Assembly: GCA_964504655.1 (NCBI GenBank)
Contig: CAZDFD010000067.1
Location: 1 to 24,856 of the forward strand
DNA from: JANXAZ01 sp964504655
GTDB lineage: Bacteria; Pseudomonadota; Alphaproteobacteria; Geminicoccales; Geminicoccaceae
Reading direction: 5' to 3'
DNA length: 24,856 bases
In this document: one piece after another, positions 1-7,573 of the stretch
Numbering within the stretch: position 1 is the first letter of the stretch
How the letters are laid out: each line of letters begins with the position of its first letter
Translations under genes and position numbers: made by a program
Notes under the pieces: model-generated
The model's database searches: none
The model's input: the letters and a program-made list of their open reading frames with translations, nothing else
What the model was told of the DNA's origin: nothing

Positions 1-1
1 C

Positions 2-49
2 GGCTGCTTCCCGCACCCCGACGGGGCGGGCTGGATCTGCCCCGAGTGA
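2..49 (+). CDS. possible 3' end of an upstream gene (partial)
   Basis: The frame starting at base 2 reads GCFPHPDGAGWICPE and stops at TGA (47-49). Every third codon position is G or C, as in the real genes here, and the two cysteines could belong to a metal- or disulfide-type C-terminus. Only 15 codons are visible, so neither function nor coding status can be established. If real, it converges on the minus-strand GGDEF/EAL gene ending at 77. Confidence 0.3.
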   Translation, partial: GCFPHPDGAGWICPE

Positions 50-50
50 G

Positions 51-99
51 GCCGGCCCGGGACGGCCGGCCCGGGCTCAGGCCGGGACGCCGGCCCGGG
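51..99. repeat. three copies of an 11-bp GC repeat between convergent gene ends
   Basis: GCCGGCCCGGG occurs at 51-61, 65-75 and 89-99. The third copy lies inside the 3' end of the GGDEF/EAL gene. Each copy is made of the overlapping palindromes GCCGGC and CCCGGG, so the region can fold and might help end transcription from both sides. No T-run is present. At this base composition chance similarity is possible. Confidence 0.35.
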
Positions 100-2224
100 T
101 GCGGTGCGGCTCCGCGGCGCACCGCACCGACATGGCCATCCCCTGAGCCGGCGCCCGCGTGCGGGCCTCGAGCCAGGTGCCGAGCTCGTCCGCGTGCATC
201 GGCCGGGCGAAGCGGAAGCCCTGCGCCGCGTCGCAGCCGAGCGCCCGCAGCAGCTCGACCTGGCGGTCGTCCTCCACCCCCTCGGCGACCGACAGGAGGC
301 CGAGCGAACGGGCGAGACCGAGGGTCGCGCGGACGATCTCCTGCGCCTTGCGGTCGACCGCCAGATCCTGGACGAAGCGACGGTCGATCTTGAGCACGTC
401 GATCGACAGCCGGAGCAGCTGGGCGAGCCCGGAGGTGCCGGTTCCGAAATCGTCGAGCGCCAGGCGGGCGCCCGCCGCGCGCAGGGCGCGGAGTTCGCCC
501 AGGGAGGCGTCGCTCGCCCGCTCGACCAGCACCTCCTCGGTGATCTCGAGGCAGAGCTCGTCCGGACCGACCCCGAACTCCACGAGGTCCTCCCGGACGT
601 GCTCGGCGAGCCGCTCGTCGACCACCTCGGCCGGGGACAGGTTGAGCCACAGCCGTGCGCCGGGCGGGAGGAGGCCGCGCAGCCCGGCGAAGCGCGCGAA
701 CGCCGATCGCCGCACCAGCCGGCCGAGCTGCAGGGCGGTGGCGTGGTCGCCACCGGCGGCGAAGAGCTGCGCCACGGGCAGCGGCCCGAGCCGGGGATGG
801 TGCCAGCGGGCGAGTGCCTCGACGCCGAGCGGCCGCGGCGCATCCGACCCGTCGAGGGCGACCAGCGGCTGAAAGGCCGCCTCGAGCCCCTCGGCCGGCT
901 GCAGGCCCTGTCCGGCCTCGCGCCGGGCGCGCAGCTCCTGGGCGGCCTCGACCATCGCGGCATCGGTCCGCGAGGCCCGGGCGATGCTGCCGCGGCGCTC
1001 GCGCTTGGCGCGGAGCAGGGCCTCGTCGGCCAGACGCAGCAGGATCTCGGGGTCGTGGGCATCCTCGGGGCAGAGGGCCATGCCGAGCGTCGCGCCGAGC
1101 GCCAGGGACCGCCCCTCCCACGGCACGGGCTCGTGCAGCGCGGCGCGGATCCGCTCGACGATGGGCGCCAAGGCGGCCTCCTCGCGCACCCCCGGGAGGA
1201 AGACCAGGAACTCGTCGCCGCCGATCCGCCCGACGATGTCGTCGCCGCGCACGACCGCGCGCAGGCGCTCGCCGGCGGCCACGAGGAGCGCGTCACCGCC
1301 GGCGTGGCCGGCGCGCTCGTTGGCTTCCTTGAAGTGGTCGAGGTCGATCGCCACGGCCGCGAGCGGGCGACCGGCGGCGACCGCCCCGGCGAGCCGCTCG
1401 ACCATCGCACGGCGGTTGGCGAGGCCGGTCAAGGGATCGCTGTAGGCGAGCCCGGACAGCCGGTCGACCGTGCCGGCGAGTGCCCGGGTCATCGGCCGGA
1501 AGATCCAACGACCGATCGCGGCGAGGAGCAGGAGGGCGGCGGCACCCACCGCGAGGCCGGCGCGGACGAGGGCCTCGACGTCGCTCCGGGCATAGGCCTC
1601 GTGCAGGGTGACCGCCTCGTCGAGCAGGCCCAAGAGCGGCCCGAGCGCCTCCCGGCGCAGCGCCGCGATGGCCTCCGGCGCCGGGGCCAGACCCTCCTCG
1701 GCGTCGCGCAGCACCGCCCGGACGTCTGTCAGGAACCGTGCCAGCCGAGGGGCGAGGGCGAGCGGCCCTTCGAGATAGTGGGCGCGGAGTGCTGCCGTCC
1801 GCTGCGCCGGCGGTTCGGGCCCGCCGATCATGGCGGCGAACACCGCCTCGGTGCGCCCCACGATGCGCGCGAGCTCGAGGCGGACGAGCTCGGCCTCGAT
1901 CGGGTCGTCCCGGGCGAGGTCGGGGAGGAGGGCCGCGATCCGCTGGCTGCGTGCCCGCTGGCTCGAGGCCTCGCCGACAATCGCCGCGTGGTCGCGCTGC
2001 TCGGCGGCGAGGTCGACCGTGAGCCAGGTGCCCGCCACCGCGCCGAGCCCGACCAGGGTCAGCGCCAGGACCCAACAGCAGGTGAGCCGCCGGCCGAGGC
2101 CGCGCTCGGCGAGCAGGCCCTGGACGGCGGGGATCCGCGCGAGGCGGGCTAGAAGCGCGAGCGCCTCGGACAGCCGGCAGAGCGGGGACAGGAGCACGTC
2201 CCGACTGGCGCGGTCGGTGAGCAT
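77..2224 (-). CDS. membrane-anchored PilJ-like sensor / GGDEF / EAL cyclic-di-GMP protein
   Basis: 715 aa. A first membrane segment (about residues 48-70) and a second (about 220-245) flank a helical periplasmic domain whose start, SSQRARSQRIAALL, resembles the PilJ/type IV pili methyl-accepting sensor signature (PF13675). The diguanylate cyclase domain follows with an intact GGDEF motif near residue 335, and an RGDD allosteric I-site (RxxD) lies five residues before it. The EAL phosphodiesterase domain is also complete by eye: EALARW, the N of LNLSP, LEITEE, DDFGTG, LKIDRRF, AEGVED and QGF. Both c-di-GMP synthesis and breakdown are therefore possible; direction of net activity cannot be told. 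It lies 75 bp downstream of the methyltransferase-like gene on the same strand. No clear Shine-Dalgarno precedes this ATG, so the start is less sure than the domains. Confidence 0.93.
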   Translation of the reverse strand: MLTDRASRDVLLSPLCRLSEALALLARLARIPAVQGLLAERGLGRRLTCCWVLALTLVGLGAVAGTWLTVDLAAEQRDHAAIVGEASSQRARSQRIAALLPDLARDDPIEAELVRLELARIVGRTEAVFAAMIGGPEPPAQRTAALRAHYLEGPLALAPRLARFLTDVRAVLRDAEEGLAPAPEAIAALRREALGPLLGLLDEAVTLHEAYARSDVEALVRAGLAVGAAALLLLAAIGRWIFRPMTRALAGTVDRLSGLAYSDPLTGLANRRAMVERLAGAVAAGRPLAAVAIDLDHFKEANERAGHAGGDALLVAAGERLRAVVRGDDIVGRIGGDEFLVFLPGVREEAALAPIVERIRAALHEPVPWEGRSLALGATLGMALCPEDAHDPEILLRLADEALLRAKRERRGSIARASRTDAAMVEAAQELRARREAGQGLQPAEGLEAAFQPLVALDGSDAPRPLGVEALARWHHPRLGPLPVAQLFAAGGDHATALQLGRLVRRSAFARFAGLRGLLPPGARLWLNLSPAEVVDERLAEHVREDLVEFGVGPDELCLEITEEVLVERASDASLGELRALRAAGARLALDDFGTGTSGLAQLLRLSIDVLKIDRRFVQDLAVDRKAQEIVRATLGLARSLGLLSVAEGVEDDRQVELLRALGCDAAQGFRFARPMHADELGTWLEARTRAPAQGMAMSVRCAAEPHRTRAGVPA

Positions 2225-2254
2225 GAGCTGGCGTACCGTGCAGGCCCATACCGT

Positions 2255-2278
2255 CCCGCGATCTCCCGTGATCGCGGG
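2255..2278 (-). terminator. 8-bp hairpin between the methyltransferase-like gene and the GGDEF/EAL gene
   Basis: CCCGCGAT (2255-2262) and ATCGCGGG (2271-2278) are perfect inverted repeats around an 8-nt loop. On the minus strand the hairpin lies about 20 nt past the methyltransferase-like stop and 30 nt before the GGDEF/EAL start. It lacks a U-run, so it may be a weak terminator, a processing stem or an operator. Confidence 0.4.
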
Positions 2279-2299
2279 TCCTCCAGTAACCGCAATTCC

Positions 2300-2899
2300 T
2301 TAACGAACATCGAACGTCGGCTCGGGCCCGGCTCGGCCCGGCTTGCGGCAGAGGCGGAGCGTGGCGAAGGTCCCGGCGGGCACGAGCCGGCCCTCGGCTT
2401 CGAGCCGGTCGGCGATGGCGGCGGCCTTGTCGTAGGCGAAGGAGCCCGTGTAGAGCAGCAGCCGGCCGCCGGGCACGAGCCTGTCGATCAGGAGCTCCGC
2501 GAGCTCGCGGTCGGTCATGGCGCCGTAGGCGGCGTTCTTCTCGCTCCAGAACTCGCCCAAGTGGAAGAGCGTGGCGACGTCGAACTCGGGCAAGAGGCGC
2601 GCCTCGAGCTGGTAGATGTCGCCGAACAGCACCTTGTAGCTGCGGCCGATCTGCGGCCGCTCGACCACCAGCTTGACGTAGCTCTCGTGCTCGCGCGGGG
2701 CGGCGGTGATCCCGAGCACGGCGTTGCCGCGGCCGTCCTCGGCCGAGCGGACGCCCACCAGATGGTGGTTGCCGGTGCCGAAATGGAAGATCCGGGCACC
2801 GCGCACATCGCTCGCCTCGATCCAGTCGAGCAGGTGCTGGTCGCAGGGGCAGACCGCGAGGTCGAGGTCCCAGACGTCGTCGTAGATGGCGAGGCTCAT
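2300..2899 (-). CDS. methyltransferase-like (Rossmann-type) protein of uncertain activity
   Basis: 199 aa, soluble, no signal peptide. The order of elements looks like a class I SAM-dependent methyltransferase: a glycine loop (IFHFGTGNHHLVG, about residues 37-49), a later strand (FDVATLFHLGEFW) and a strand-turn PGGRLLLYTGSF typical of motif-III regions. The glycine loop is unusual: the acidic residue normally two before the first Gly is an aromatic/His pair and the loop ends in HH. SAM binding is thus inferred, not shown. A CPC motif lies at residues 17-19. Its ATG overlaps the stop of the ABC exporter gene by 4 bp (ATGA, 2896-2899), implying translational coupling and a shared pathway, perhaps modification of the exported compound. 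Confidence 0.75.
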   Translation of the reverse strand: MSLAIYDDVWDLDLAVCPCDQHLLDWIEASDVRGARIFHFGTGNHHLVGVRSAEDGRGNAVLGITAAPREHESYVKLVVERPQIGRSYKVLFGDIYQLEARLLPEFDVATLFHLGEFWSEKNAAYGAMTDRELAELLIDRLVPGGRLLLYTGSFAYDKAAAIADRLEAEGRLVPAGTFATLRLCRKPGRAGPEPTFDVR

Positions 2900-4707
2900 G
2901 CGGCACCTCGGGTGGTGACGGAGGCGGCCAGGGGGGCGGCCAGCCCGGGCAGCGGCCGGGGCGGGGCGGCGAGCGGGCGCAGCACGGCGCCGTCGGCGCC
3001 GGGGTCGAGCCGCGCCTGGCGGTCGTGCAGCGGGGCGAGGTCGGCGCGCTGCGCCAGGGTGACGAGGGCGACGCCCGGCAGCTCGCGGCGGATCGCCGCC
3101 AGGAGCTCGGCCGCGGCGGCGCCGTCGAGCGAGCCCATCGCCTCGTCGAGCAGCACCAGGTCCGGGCCGCGCAGGATCGCCCGGGCGATGCCGAGGCGCT
3201 GCAGCTCGCCGGCCGCAAGGAGCCGGTCCCAGCGCTCGACCTCGTCGAGGCGGGCCAGGAGGTGCGGCAGGCCGCAGCCGCGCAGCACCTCCTCGATCCG
3301 GGCCGGAGCCGGCGGCGCCCCGTCGGCCGGGTAGAGGAGGGCCTCGCGCAGGCTGCCGAGCGGCAGATAGGGCCGGGTCGGCACGATCGCGAGGCGCGCC
3401 TCGGCGGCGAGCCGGACGGCGCCCGCACCCCAGGGCCAGAGCCCGGCCACGGCGCGCACGAGCGAGCTCTTGCCGCTGCCCGAGGGGCCGACCAGGAGGA
3501 GCTGCTCGCCGGCCGCGAGGGCGAGGGCCGGCACCCGCAGGATGGTCCGGCCGCGCTCGTCGGCGAGCAGGAGCCCGTCGATCTCGAGCAGGGGCGTGGT
3601 GCGGGCCGGCCGCGCCGGGGCGAGCGGCGTCGCCTGGGAGAGCTCGTCGAGCGCCTCGGCGAGCTCGACCACCCGTCGTGCGGAGGCCAGCCAGTTGGCG
3701 AGCGCCCGCCAGTTCTCGACCAGCCAGGCGATCGCCATCTGGACCTGCACGAAGGCGGTCGCGAGCTGCATCACCGCGCCGAGCGAGAGGCTGCCCGCGA
3801 GATATTTGGGGGAGGTCAGGAGGAGCGGCACCACCGGCACCAGCACGGCGTTGCCGTTGACGATCCAGGTGAGCCGCCCGGACTGCCAGACCACCGCCCG
3901 CCAGCGGCTCACGAGCTCGACCAGGCGGGTGCGGGCGGCGCGCCGCTCGTCGCGGGCGCCGCCCAGGAGCGCCACCGCCTCGGCGTTCTCGCGCAGCCGC
4001 ATGAGCGCGAAGCGGAAGCGCGCCTCGGCCTCGTTCTTCTCGGCCACCCGGCGCGGCAGGGTGCGGCCGACATAGAGCGTCGCGGCCGAGGCGAGGCTGC
4101 CGTAGAGCAGCGCCGCCACGACCATGTAGGCCGGGATCCAGGCCGGGCCGAGGGCGATCCCGCCGCCCACGCTCCACAGGATGCCGATGAAGGTGACCGC
4201 CGAGATCGAGGCGTTGAGGAGGCCGATCGCGAAGTCGATCAGGGGCTCGATCGCCATCCGCACGTCGTCGGCGATCCGGTACTCGGGGTTCGAGCCGCGA
4301 TAGCCCAGGGTCAGCCGGAAGAACCGGTCGTGCGCCAGCCAGCGGTCGACCAGGGCACCGGTGAGCCACTCGCGCCAGCGCACCTGGATGGTCTCGCGCG
4401 AGAGGACGACGCCCACCTGGATGGCCGCGGTGGCGAGCACGATCGCCGGGAACAGCGCCGCCGCCCGCCACACCCCCGGCACGTGGCGCGCCTCGAGGGC
4501 GTCGAAGAACCAGCGGTTCCAGGTGGCGATGGCGACGTTGGCGGCGATGCCCAGGAGCACGCAGCCGGCGAGCGAGCCGGTGAGGAACCAGGCGCGCCCG
4601 GCCGAGGGCCCCTGCCAGAAGCCGCGCGCCAACGCCCCGAAGGCGCGCGCCGTGCGCCATTCGGTGCCGCCCCCACGACCGTCGGCCCGAGCCTCGCCCC
4701 CGTCCAT
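2896..4707 (-). CDS. SbmA/BacA- or YddA-like ABC transporter, fused permease and ATPase
   Basis: 603 aa from this ATG; an upstream in-frame GTG at 4764 would add 19 Arg/Ala-rich residues and cannot be excluded, since neither start has a strong ribosome site. The N-terminal half has about six membrane segments and the NPEYRIADDVRMAIEPL stretch followed by FIGILWSVGG, characteristic of the SbmA_BacA/ABC_membrane_2 families (COG4178). The C-terminal ATPase has Walker A GPSGSGKSS (near residue 405), signature AAGELQRLGIARAI and Walker B DLVLLDEA (near residue 515). COG4178 members transport peptides, vitamin B12-type compounds or unknown cargo; the substrate here is unknown. It is the first gene of a minus-strand unit and overlaps the methyltransferase-like gene by 4 bp. 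Confidence 0.88.
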   Translation of the reverse strand: MDGGEARADGRGGGTEWRTARAFGALARGFWQGPSAGRAWFLTGSLAGCVLLGIAANVAIATWNRWFFDALEARHVPGVWRAAALFPAIVLATAAIQVGVVLSRETIQVRWREWLTGALVDRWLAHDRFFRLTLGYRGSNPEYRIADDVRMAIEPLIDFAIGLLNASISAVTFIGILWSVGGGIALGPAWIPAYMVVAALLYGSLASAATLYVGRTLPRRVAEKNEAEARFRFALMRLRENAEAVALLGGARDERRAARTRLVELVSRWRAVVWQSGRLTWIVNGNAVLVPVVPLLLTSPKYLAGSLSLGAVMQLATAFVQVQMAIAWLVENWRALANWLASARRVVELAEALDELSQATPLAPARPARTTPLLEIDGLLLADERGRTILRVPALALAAGEQLLLVGPSGSGKSSLVRAVAGLWPWGAGAVRLAAEARLAIVPTRPYLPLGSLREALLYPADGAPPAPARIEEVLRGCGLPHLLARLDEVERWDRLLAAGELQRLGIARAILRGPDLVLLDEAMGSLDGAAAAELLAAIRRELPGVALVTLAQRADLAPLHDRQARLDPGADGAVLRPLAAPPRPLPGLAAPLAASVTTRGAA

Positions 4708-4777
4708 CGTCCGTTCCGCGCCGCGGGCCCGGCGCCCAGCCCCCCTGCCGGCGGCCCGTGCCACGCCGGCCGCACCC

Positions 4778-4792
4778 GTTCCGCACCGGAAC
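4778..4792. promoter_or_regulatory. inverted repeat upstream of the ABC exporter
   Basis: GTTCCG-CAC-CGGAAC is a perfect 6-bp inverted repeat with a 3-bp centre, just upstream of the possible GTG start and 70 bp upstream of the ATG start. It could be an operator. No known regulator motif is recognised. Confidence 0.25.
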
Positions 4793-4850
4793 GCTAGCTC
4801 ATGAACGGCCCGTCATCCAGGGGCCGGTCCCGCGGCGGGCCGCCCGGGGC

Positions 4851-5417
4851 TCAGGCGGCGAGGGCGGTGCCCGCGTAGATCTCCCGAAGCGGCAGGGAGA
4901 GCCGCGGCTCGTCGATCTCCACCACCTCCTCGAGCCGCTGGAAGAGGCGGACCAGCCAGCCGCCACCGGCCTGCCGGGTCTCGAGCCGGACGGTCACCTG
5001 GCCCGGCTCGACCATGAGCAGGTGGCGGAGGCTCGGGATGGCGTAGTAGGCGAGCAGCTTGCCGAACATGTCGTACGGGCGGGTCCGCCTGGAGAGCACC
5101 TCGACCACGAGCACCGGGTCGTCGACCACCGTCACCTCGTCGGCGATCGGCCCGCAGCGGACGAAGGCGTCGGGATAGACGACGGCCTCGGCCGGCGAAC
5201 GGATCTTCAGGTTCGAGCCGTGCACCTGGCAGGGCGTGCCCACGAGGCCGTTACCGATCACGCGGATCACGTTGGTGGCGATCAGATCGTGCGCCCGGGT
5301 GCCGCCGGCCATCAGGTAGACGACGCCGTCGATCAGCTCGTGGCGCAGCTTCTGGCGCGCTTCCCAGGCGAGGAAGCCTTGAACGTCGGTCGGTACCTTG
5401 CGCCTGGCCAGGGACAT
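4851..5417 (-). CDS. Uma2-family (DUF820) endonuclease-like protein
   Basis: 188 aa, about the usual size of the Uma2/DUF820 family, which has a PD-(D/E)xK nuclease fold. Family hallmarks are visible: HELIDGVVYLMAGG (Glu27), the conserved His43, YPDAFV (Pro82-Asp83), VLVVEVLS (Glu106), then Asp116 and Lys120 before the AYYAIPSLRHLLMVEP segment. All expected catalytic positions are therefore present. The biological role of the family is poorly defined; members often occur in many copies per genome, and no toxin, transposase or restriction partner lies next to it. It is transcribed away from the ACT-like gene with 210 bp between them and is probably monocistronic. Confidence 0.88.
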   Translation of the reverse strand: MSLARRKVPTDVQGFLAWEARQKLRHELIDGVVYLMAGGTRAHDLIATNVIRVIGNGLVGTPCQVHGSNLKIRSPAEAVVYPDAFVRCGPIADEVTVVDDPVLVVEVLSRRTRPYDMFGKLLAYYAIPSLRHLLMVEPGQVTVRLETRQAGGGWLVRLFQRLEEVVEIDEPRLSLPLREIYAGTALAA

Positions 5418-5531
5418 CCGGGAAGCTCCGCTTGCGCTCGTGCGAAACCTAGCCGACCCACGCCCGGGCGGCGAGACGGGCGGCGCTTGACAGGCGGGGT
5501 GCCGCCGCGCAGCCTCGCGCCATGACGCACA

Positions 5532-5543
5532 GCGTCCGGACGC
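5532..5543. promoter_or_regulatory. 12-bp perfect palindrome in the divergent Uma2/ACT intergenic region
   Basis: GCGTCCGGACGC reads the same on both strands. It lies about 85 bp before the ACT-like ATG, in the 210-bp region between divergent genes, where a dimeric regulator could act. The same region holds TTGACA (5487-5492), a perfect -35 match but without a convincing -10, and the hairpin at 5563-5585. No regulator is recognised. Confidence 0.3.
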
Positions 5544-5562
5544 ACGGCCTTCGAATTACGGT

Positions 5563-5585
5563 CCCGGCCTCGCGCTGAGGCCGGG
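5563..5585 (+). promoter_or_regulatory. 8-bp hairpin in the leader of the ACT-like gene
   Basis: CCCGGCCT (5563-5570) and AGGCCGGG (5578-5585) form a perfect 8-bp stem with a 7-nt loop, ending 42 nt before the ATG. It would be a stable leader structure or weak terminator. The ribosome site GAGG (5618-5621) is outside it, 6 nt before the start. Confidence 0.35.
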
Positions 5586-5627
5586 TCGTCGCGCGTTCCG
5601 GATCCCCCCCGTCCCTCGAGGTGCGTC

Positions 5628-5879
5628 ATGTCCACGACCTTCTGCTTCTCCGTCCACGCCGACGCCACGCCCGCGACGCTGCCGCGCGTGCTCGAGGTGT
5701 TCGCGCTCCGCGGCCTCGTGCCGGAGCGCTGCCACGCCGACCGGGCGGTCGACGAGCTCGTGGTCGACCTGCAGCTGGCCGAGCTCACCGCCACCGAGGC
5801 GGCGCACCTGGCCGAGCGGCTCGGCCGGATCGTGGGTGTGCTGGGCGTGCTCTGGTCGGAGCGCCGCCGCGCCGCCTGA
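5628..5879 (+). CDS. small stand-alone ACT-like domain protein
   Basis: 83 aa. The layout fits one ACT domain (beta-alpha-beta-beta-alpha-beta): strand TTFCFSVHA, helix ATLPRVLEVFALRGL, strands around DELVVDLQL, helix EAAHLAERLGRIVGV and strand VLGVLW. The closest known layout is the small ACT subunit of acetolactate synthase (IlvM type), where ACT binds amino acids, but no enzyme subunit lies alongside and the family assignment is structural by eye only. The start is well supported by GAGG at 5618-5621. It is 108 bp upstream of the CoA-transferase gene and might be co-transcribed with it. A role as a ligand-sensing or regulatory domain is inference. Confidence 0.7.
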   Translation: MSTTFCFSVHADATPATLPRVLEVFALRGLVPERCHADRAVDELVVDLQLAELTATEAAHLAERLGRIVGVLGVLWSERRRAA

Positions 5880-5901
5880 GCCGCCTTCGGGTCCCGCGTC
5901 C

Positions 5902-5913
5902 GGCGCATGCGCC
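5902..5913. promoter_or_regulatory. 12-bp perfect palindrome upstream of the CoA-transferase
   Basis: GGCGCATGCGCC is a perfect palindrome in the 108-bp gap before the CoA-transferase gene. A weak promoter-like pair, TTGCCG (5930-5935) and CTAGGC (5953-5958) with 17-bp spacing, follows it, so the palindrome could be an upstream operator. Its base composition makes chance occurrence plausible. Confidence 0.25.
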
Positions 5914-5987
5914 CCGCCCCGCCCGGGCCTTGCCGCGGCCGGGCGGCGGGCGCTAGGCGGGCACGCGGGCACGGCGGGAGGGGCGCG

Positions 5988-7571
5988 ATGCCGGAGATCC
6001 TGAGCGCCGCCGAGGCGGCCGGGCTCGTGCGCGACGGCGACCGGGTGCTGTTCGGCGGCTCGGGCGGCGGGCACGGCGTGCCCGAGGCCGTGATCCTGGC
6101 CCTGGCCGAGCGCCACGCGCGCGAGGCGGCACCCCGCGATCTCACGCTCATGAGCGCGGTCTCGATCGGCGACTGGGCGGAGACCGGCTTCAACCATCTG
6201 GCCCGTCCCGGGCTCGTGCGCCGGGTGATCTCGGGCGGCTTCAACAACTGCCCGAAGATCGGCGCCATGGCGCTCGCCGGTGCCATCGAGGCCTGGACCC
6301 TGCCGCAGGGCGTGCTCTCGCAGCTCTGCCGCGACATGGCGGCCGGCCGGCCGGGCCTCTTGACCAAGGTCGGGCTCGGCACCTTCGTCGATCCGCGCCA
6401 GGGCGGCGGTCGGCAGGGGCCGCTGCTCGGGCCCGATCTGGTCGAGCTCGTGACGCTCGGCGGCGAGGAGTACCTCCTCTACCGCAGCCAGCCGGTCGAC
6501 GTGGCGGTGATCCGTGCCACCACCGCCGACGAGCGCGGCAACCTCACCATGGAGCGCGAGGCCTTCTACGGCGAGACCTTCTCGATGGCCTGCGCCGCCC
6601 GGCGCTGCGGCGGGATCGTGATCGCCCAGGTCGAGCGGCTGGCCGCGGCCGGCACCCTCAACGGCCGCCACGTCAAGGTGCCGGGGGCCGTCGTCGACGT
6701 CCTGGTCCTCGACCCGGGGCAGCGGCAGACCTACCAGGTGGCCTACAGCCCGGCCTATGCCGGCGAGCTGCGCCTGCCGGCCGGCGCCCTGCCGCGCATC
6801 CCCTTCGACATCCGCAAGGTGATCGCCCGCCGGGCGGCCATGGAGCTCGCCAAAGGCGTGATCGTCAATCTCGGCTTCGGGGTCTCGAACGGCATCGCGA
6901 GCGTGGCGGCCGAGGAGGGCTTCTGGCAGGAGCTCACCCTCACCGTCGAGCAGGGGATCATCGGCGGCGTGCCGGCCGGCGGCAAGGACGCCGGCGCCGG
7001 CGTCAACTACGACATGATGGCCGACCAGCCCTACCAGTTCGACTTCTACGACGGCGGCGGGCTCGACATCGCCTTCCTGTCGTTCGCCGAGGTCGACGCC
7101 GACGGCAACGTCAACGTCAGCCGCTTCGGCGACCAGGCCAACGGTCCGGGCGGCTTCGTCAACATCAGCCAGGGCGCCCGCAAGGTGGTGTTCTCGGGCA
7201 CGCTCACCGCGGGCGGCCTCGAGATCGAGCCCGACGGCTCGGGCGGGCTCCGCCTCCTGCGCGAGGGTGCCACGGCCAAGTGGGTCGAGCGGGTCCAGCA
7301 GATCACCTTCAACGGCCGGCTCGCCCGCGAGCGCGGCCAGGAGGTGGTCTACGTCACCGACCGGGCGGTCTTCCGGCTCGGGCCCGCGGGCCCCGAGCTC
7401 GTCGAGATCGCGCCCGGCATCGAGCTCGAGCGCGACCTCCTCGGCCGGATCGGCTTCGAGGTCAAAATCGCCCCGGATCTCCGCCGGATGGACGCGCGGC
7501 TCTACCGGCCGGAGCCCATGGGGCTCGCGGCCGAGCTTCCCCGAGGTCCCCGCCCGCGCGCCCGGAGGTGA
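5988..7571 (+). CDS. acyl-CoA:acetate/propionate CoA-transferase (class I, fused alpha-beta)
   Basis: 527 aa, the size of single-chain family I CoA-transferases (YdiF / propionate CoA-transferase type). These move CoA between an acyl-CoA and a free carboxylate such as acetate through a glutamyl-CoA thioester. The N-terminal half starts EILSAAEAAGLVRDGDRV and has GGSGGGHGVPEAV; the C-terminal half carries the catalytic glutamate in TVEQGIIGGVPAGG (Glu321) and later SFAEVDADGNVNVS, all typical of the family. I chose ATG 5988 because GGGAGGGG lies just before it and the family's N-terminus aligns there; a longer reading from 5907 adds a low-complexity Pro/Arg tail. The enoyl-CoA hydratase gene follows 2 bp after the stop, so both probably act on the same acyl-CoA intermediates. 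Confidence 0.93.
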   Translation: MPEILSAAEAAGLVRDGDRVLFGGSGGGHGVPEAVILALAERHAREAAPRDLTLMSAVSIGDWAETGFNHLARPGLVRRVISGGFNNCPKIGAMALAGAIEAWTLPQGVLSQLCRDMAAGRPGLLTKVGLGTFVDPRQGGGRQGPLLGPDLVELVTLGGEEYLLYRSQPVDVAVIRATTADERGNLTMEREAFYGETFSMACAARRCGGIVIAQVERLAAAGTLNGRHVKVPGAVVDVLVLDPGQRQTYQVAYSPAYAGELRLPAGALPRIPFDIRKVIARRAAMELAKGVIVNLGFGVSNGIASVAAEEGFWQELTLTVEQGIIGGVPAGGKDAGAGVNYDMMADQPYQFDFYDGGGLDIAFLSFAEVDADGNVNVSRFGDQANGPGGFVNISQGARKVVFSGTLTAGGLEIEPDGSGGLRLLREGATAKWVERVQQITFNGRLARERGQEVVYVTDRAVFRLGPAGPELVEIAPGIELERDLLGRIGFEVKIAPDLRRMDARLYRPEPMGLAAELPRGPRPRARR

Positions 7572-7573
7572 GC

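Noticed and set aside
104..2152. Very long open frame (about 680 codons) on the plus strand opposite the GGDEF/EAL gene
   Set aside because: It is a mirror of a GC-rich gene. Its translation is rich in Arg, Gly, Pro and Ala with no recognisable domain, whereas the opposite strand gives intact GGDEF and EAL motifs. Similar long antisense frames at 3025-4797, 10065-12173, 12750-14453 and 18261-19640 were rejected for the same reason.
4851..5417. Uma2-family gene as part of a defence or restriction system
   Set aside because: No methyltransferase specificity subunit, helicase, toxin-antitoxin partner or mobile element is adjacent. The family is commonly found alone and in many copies.
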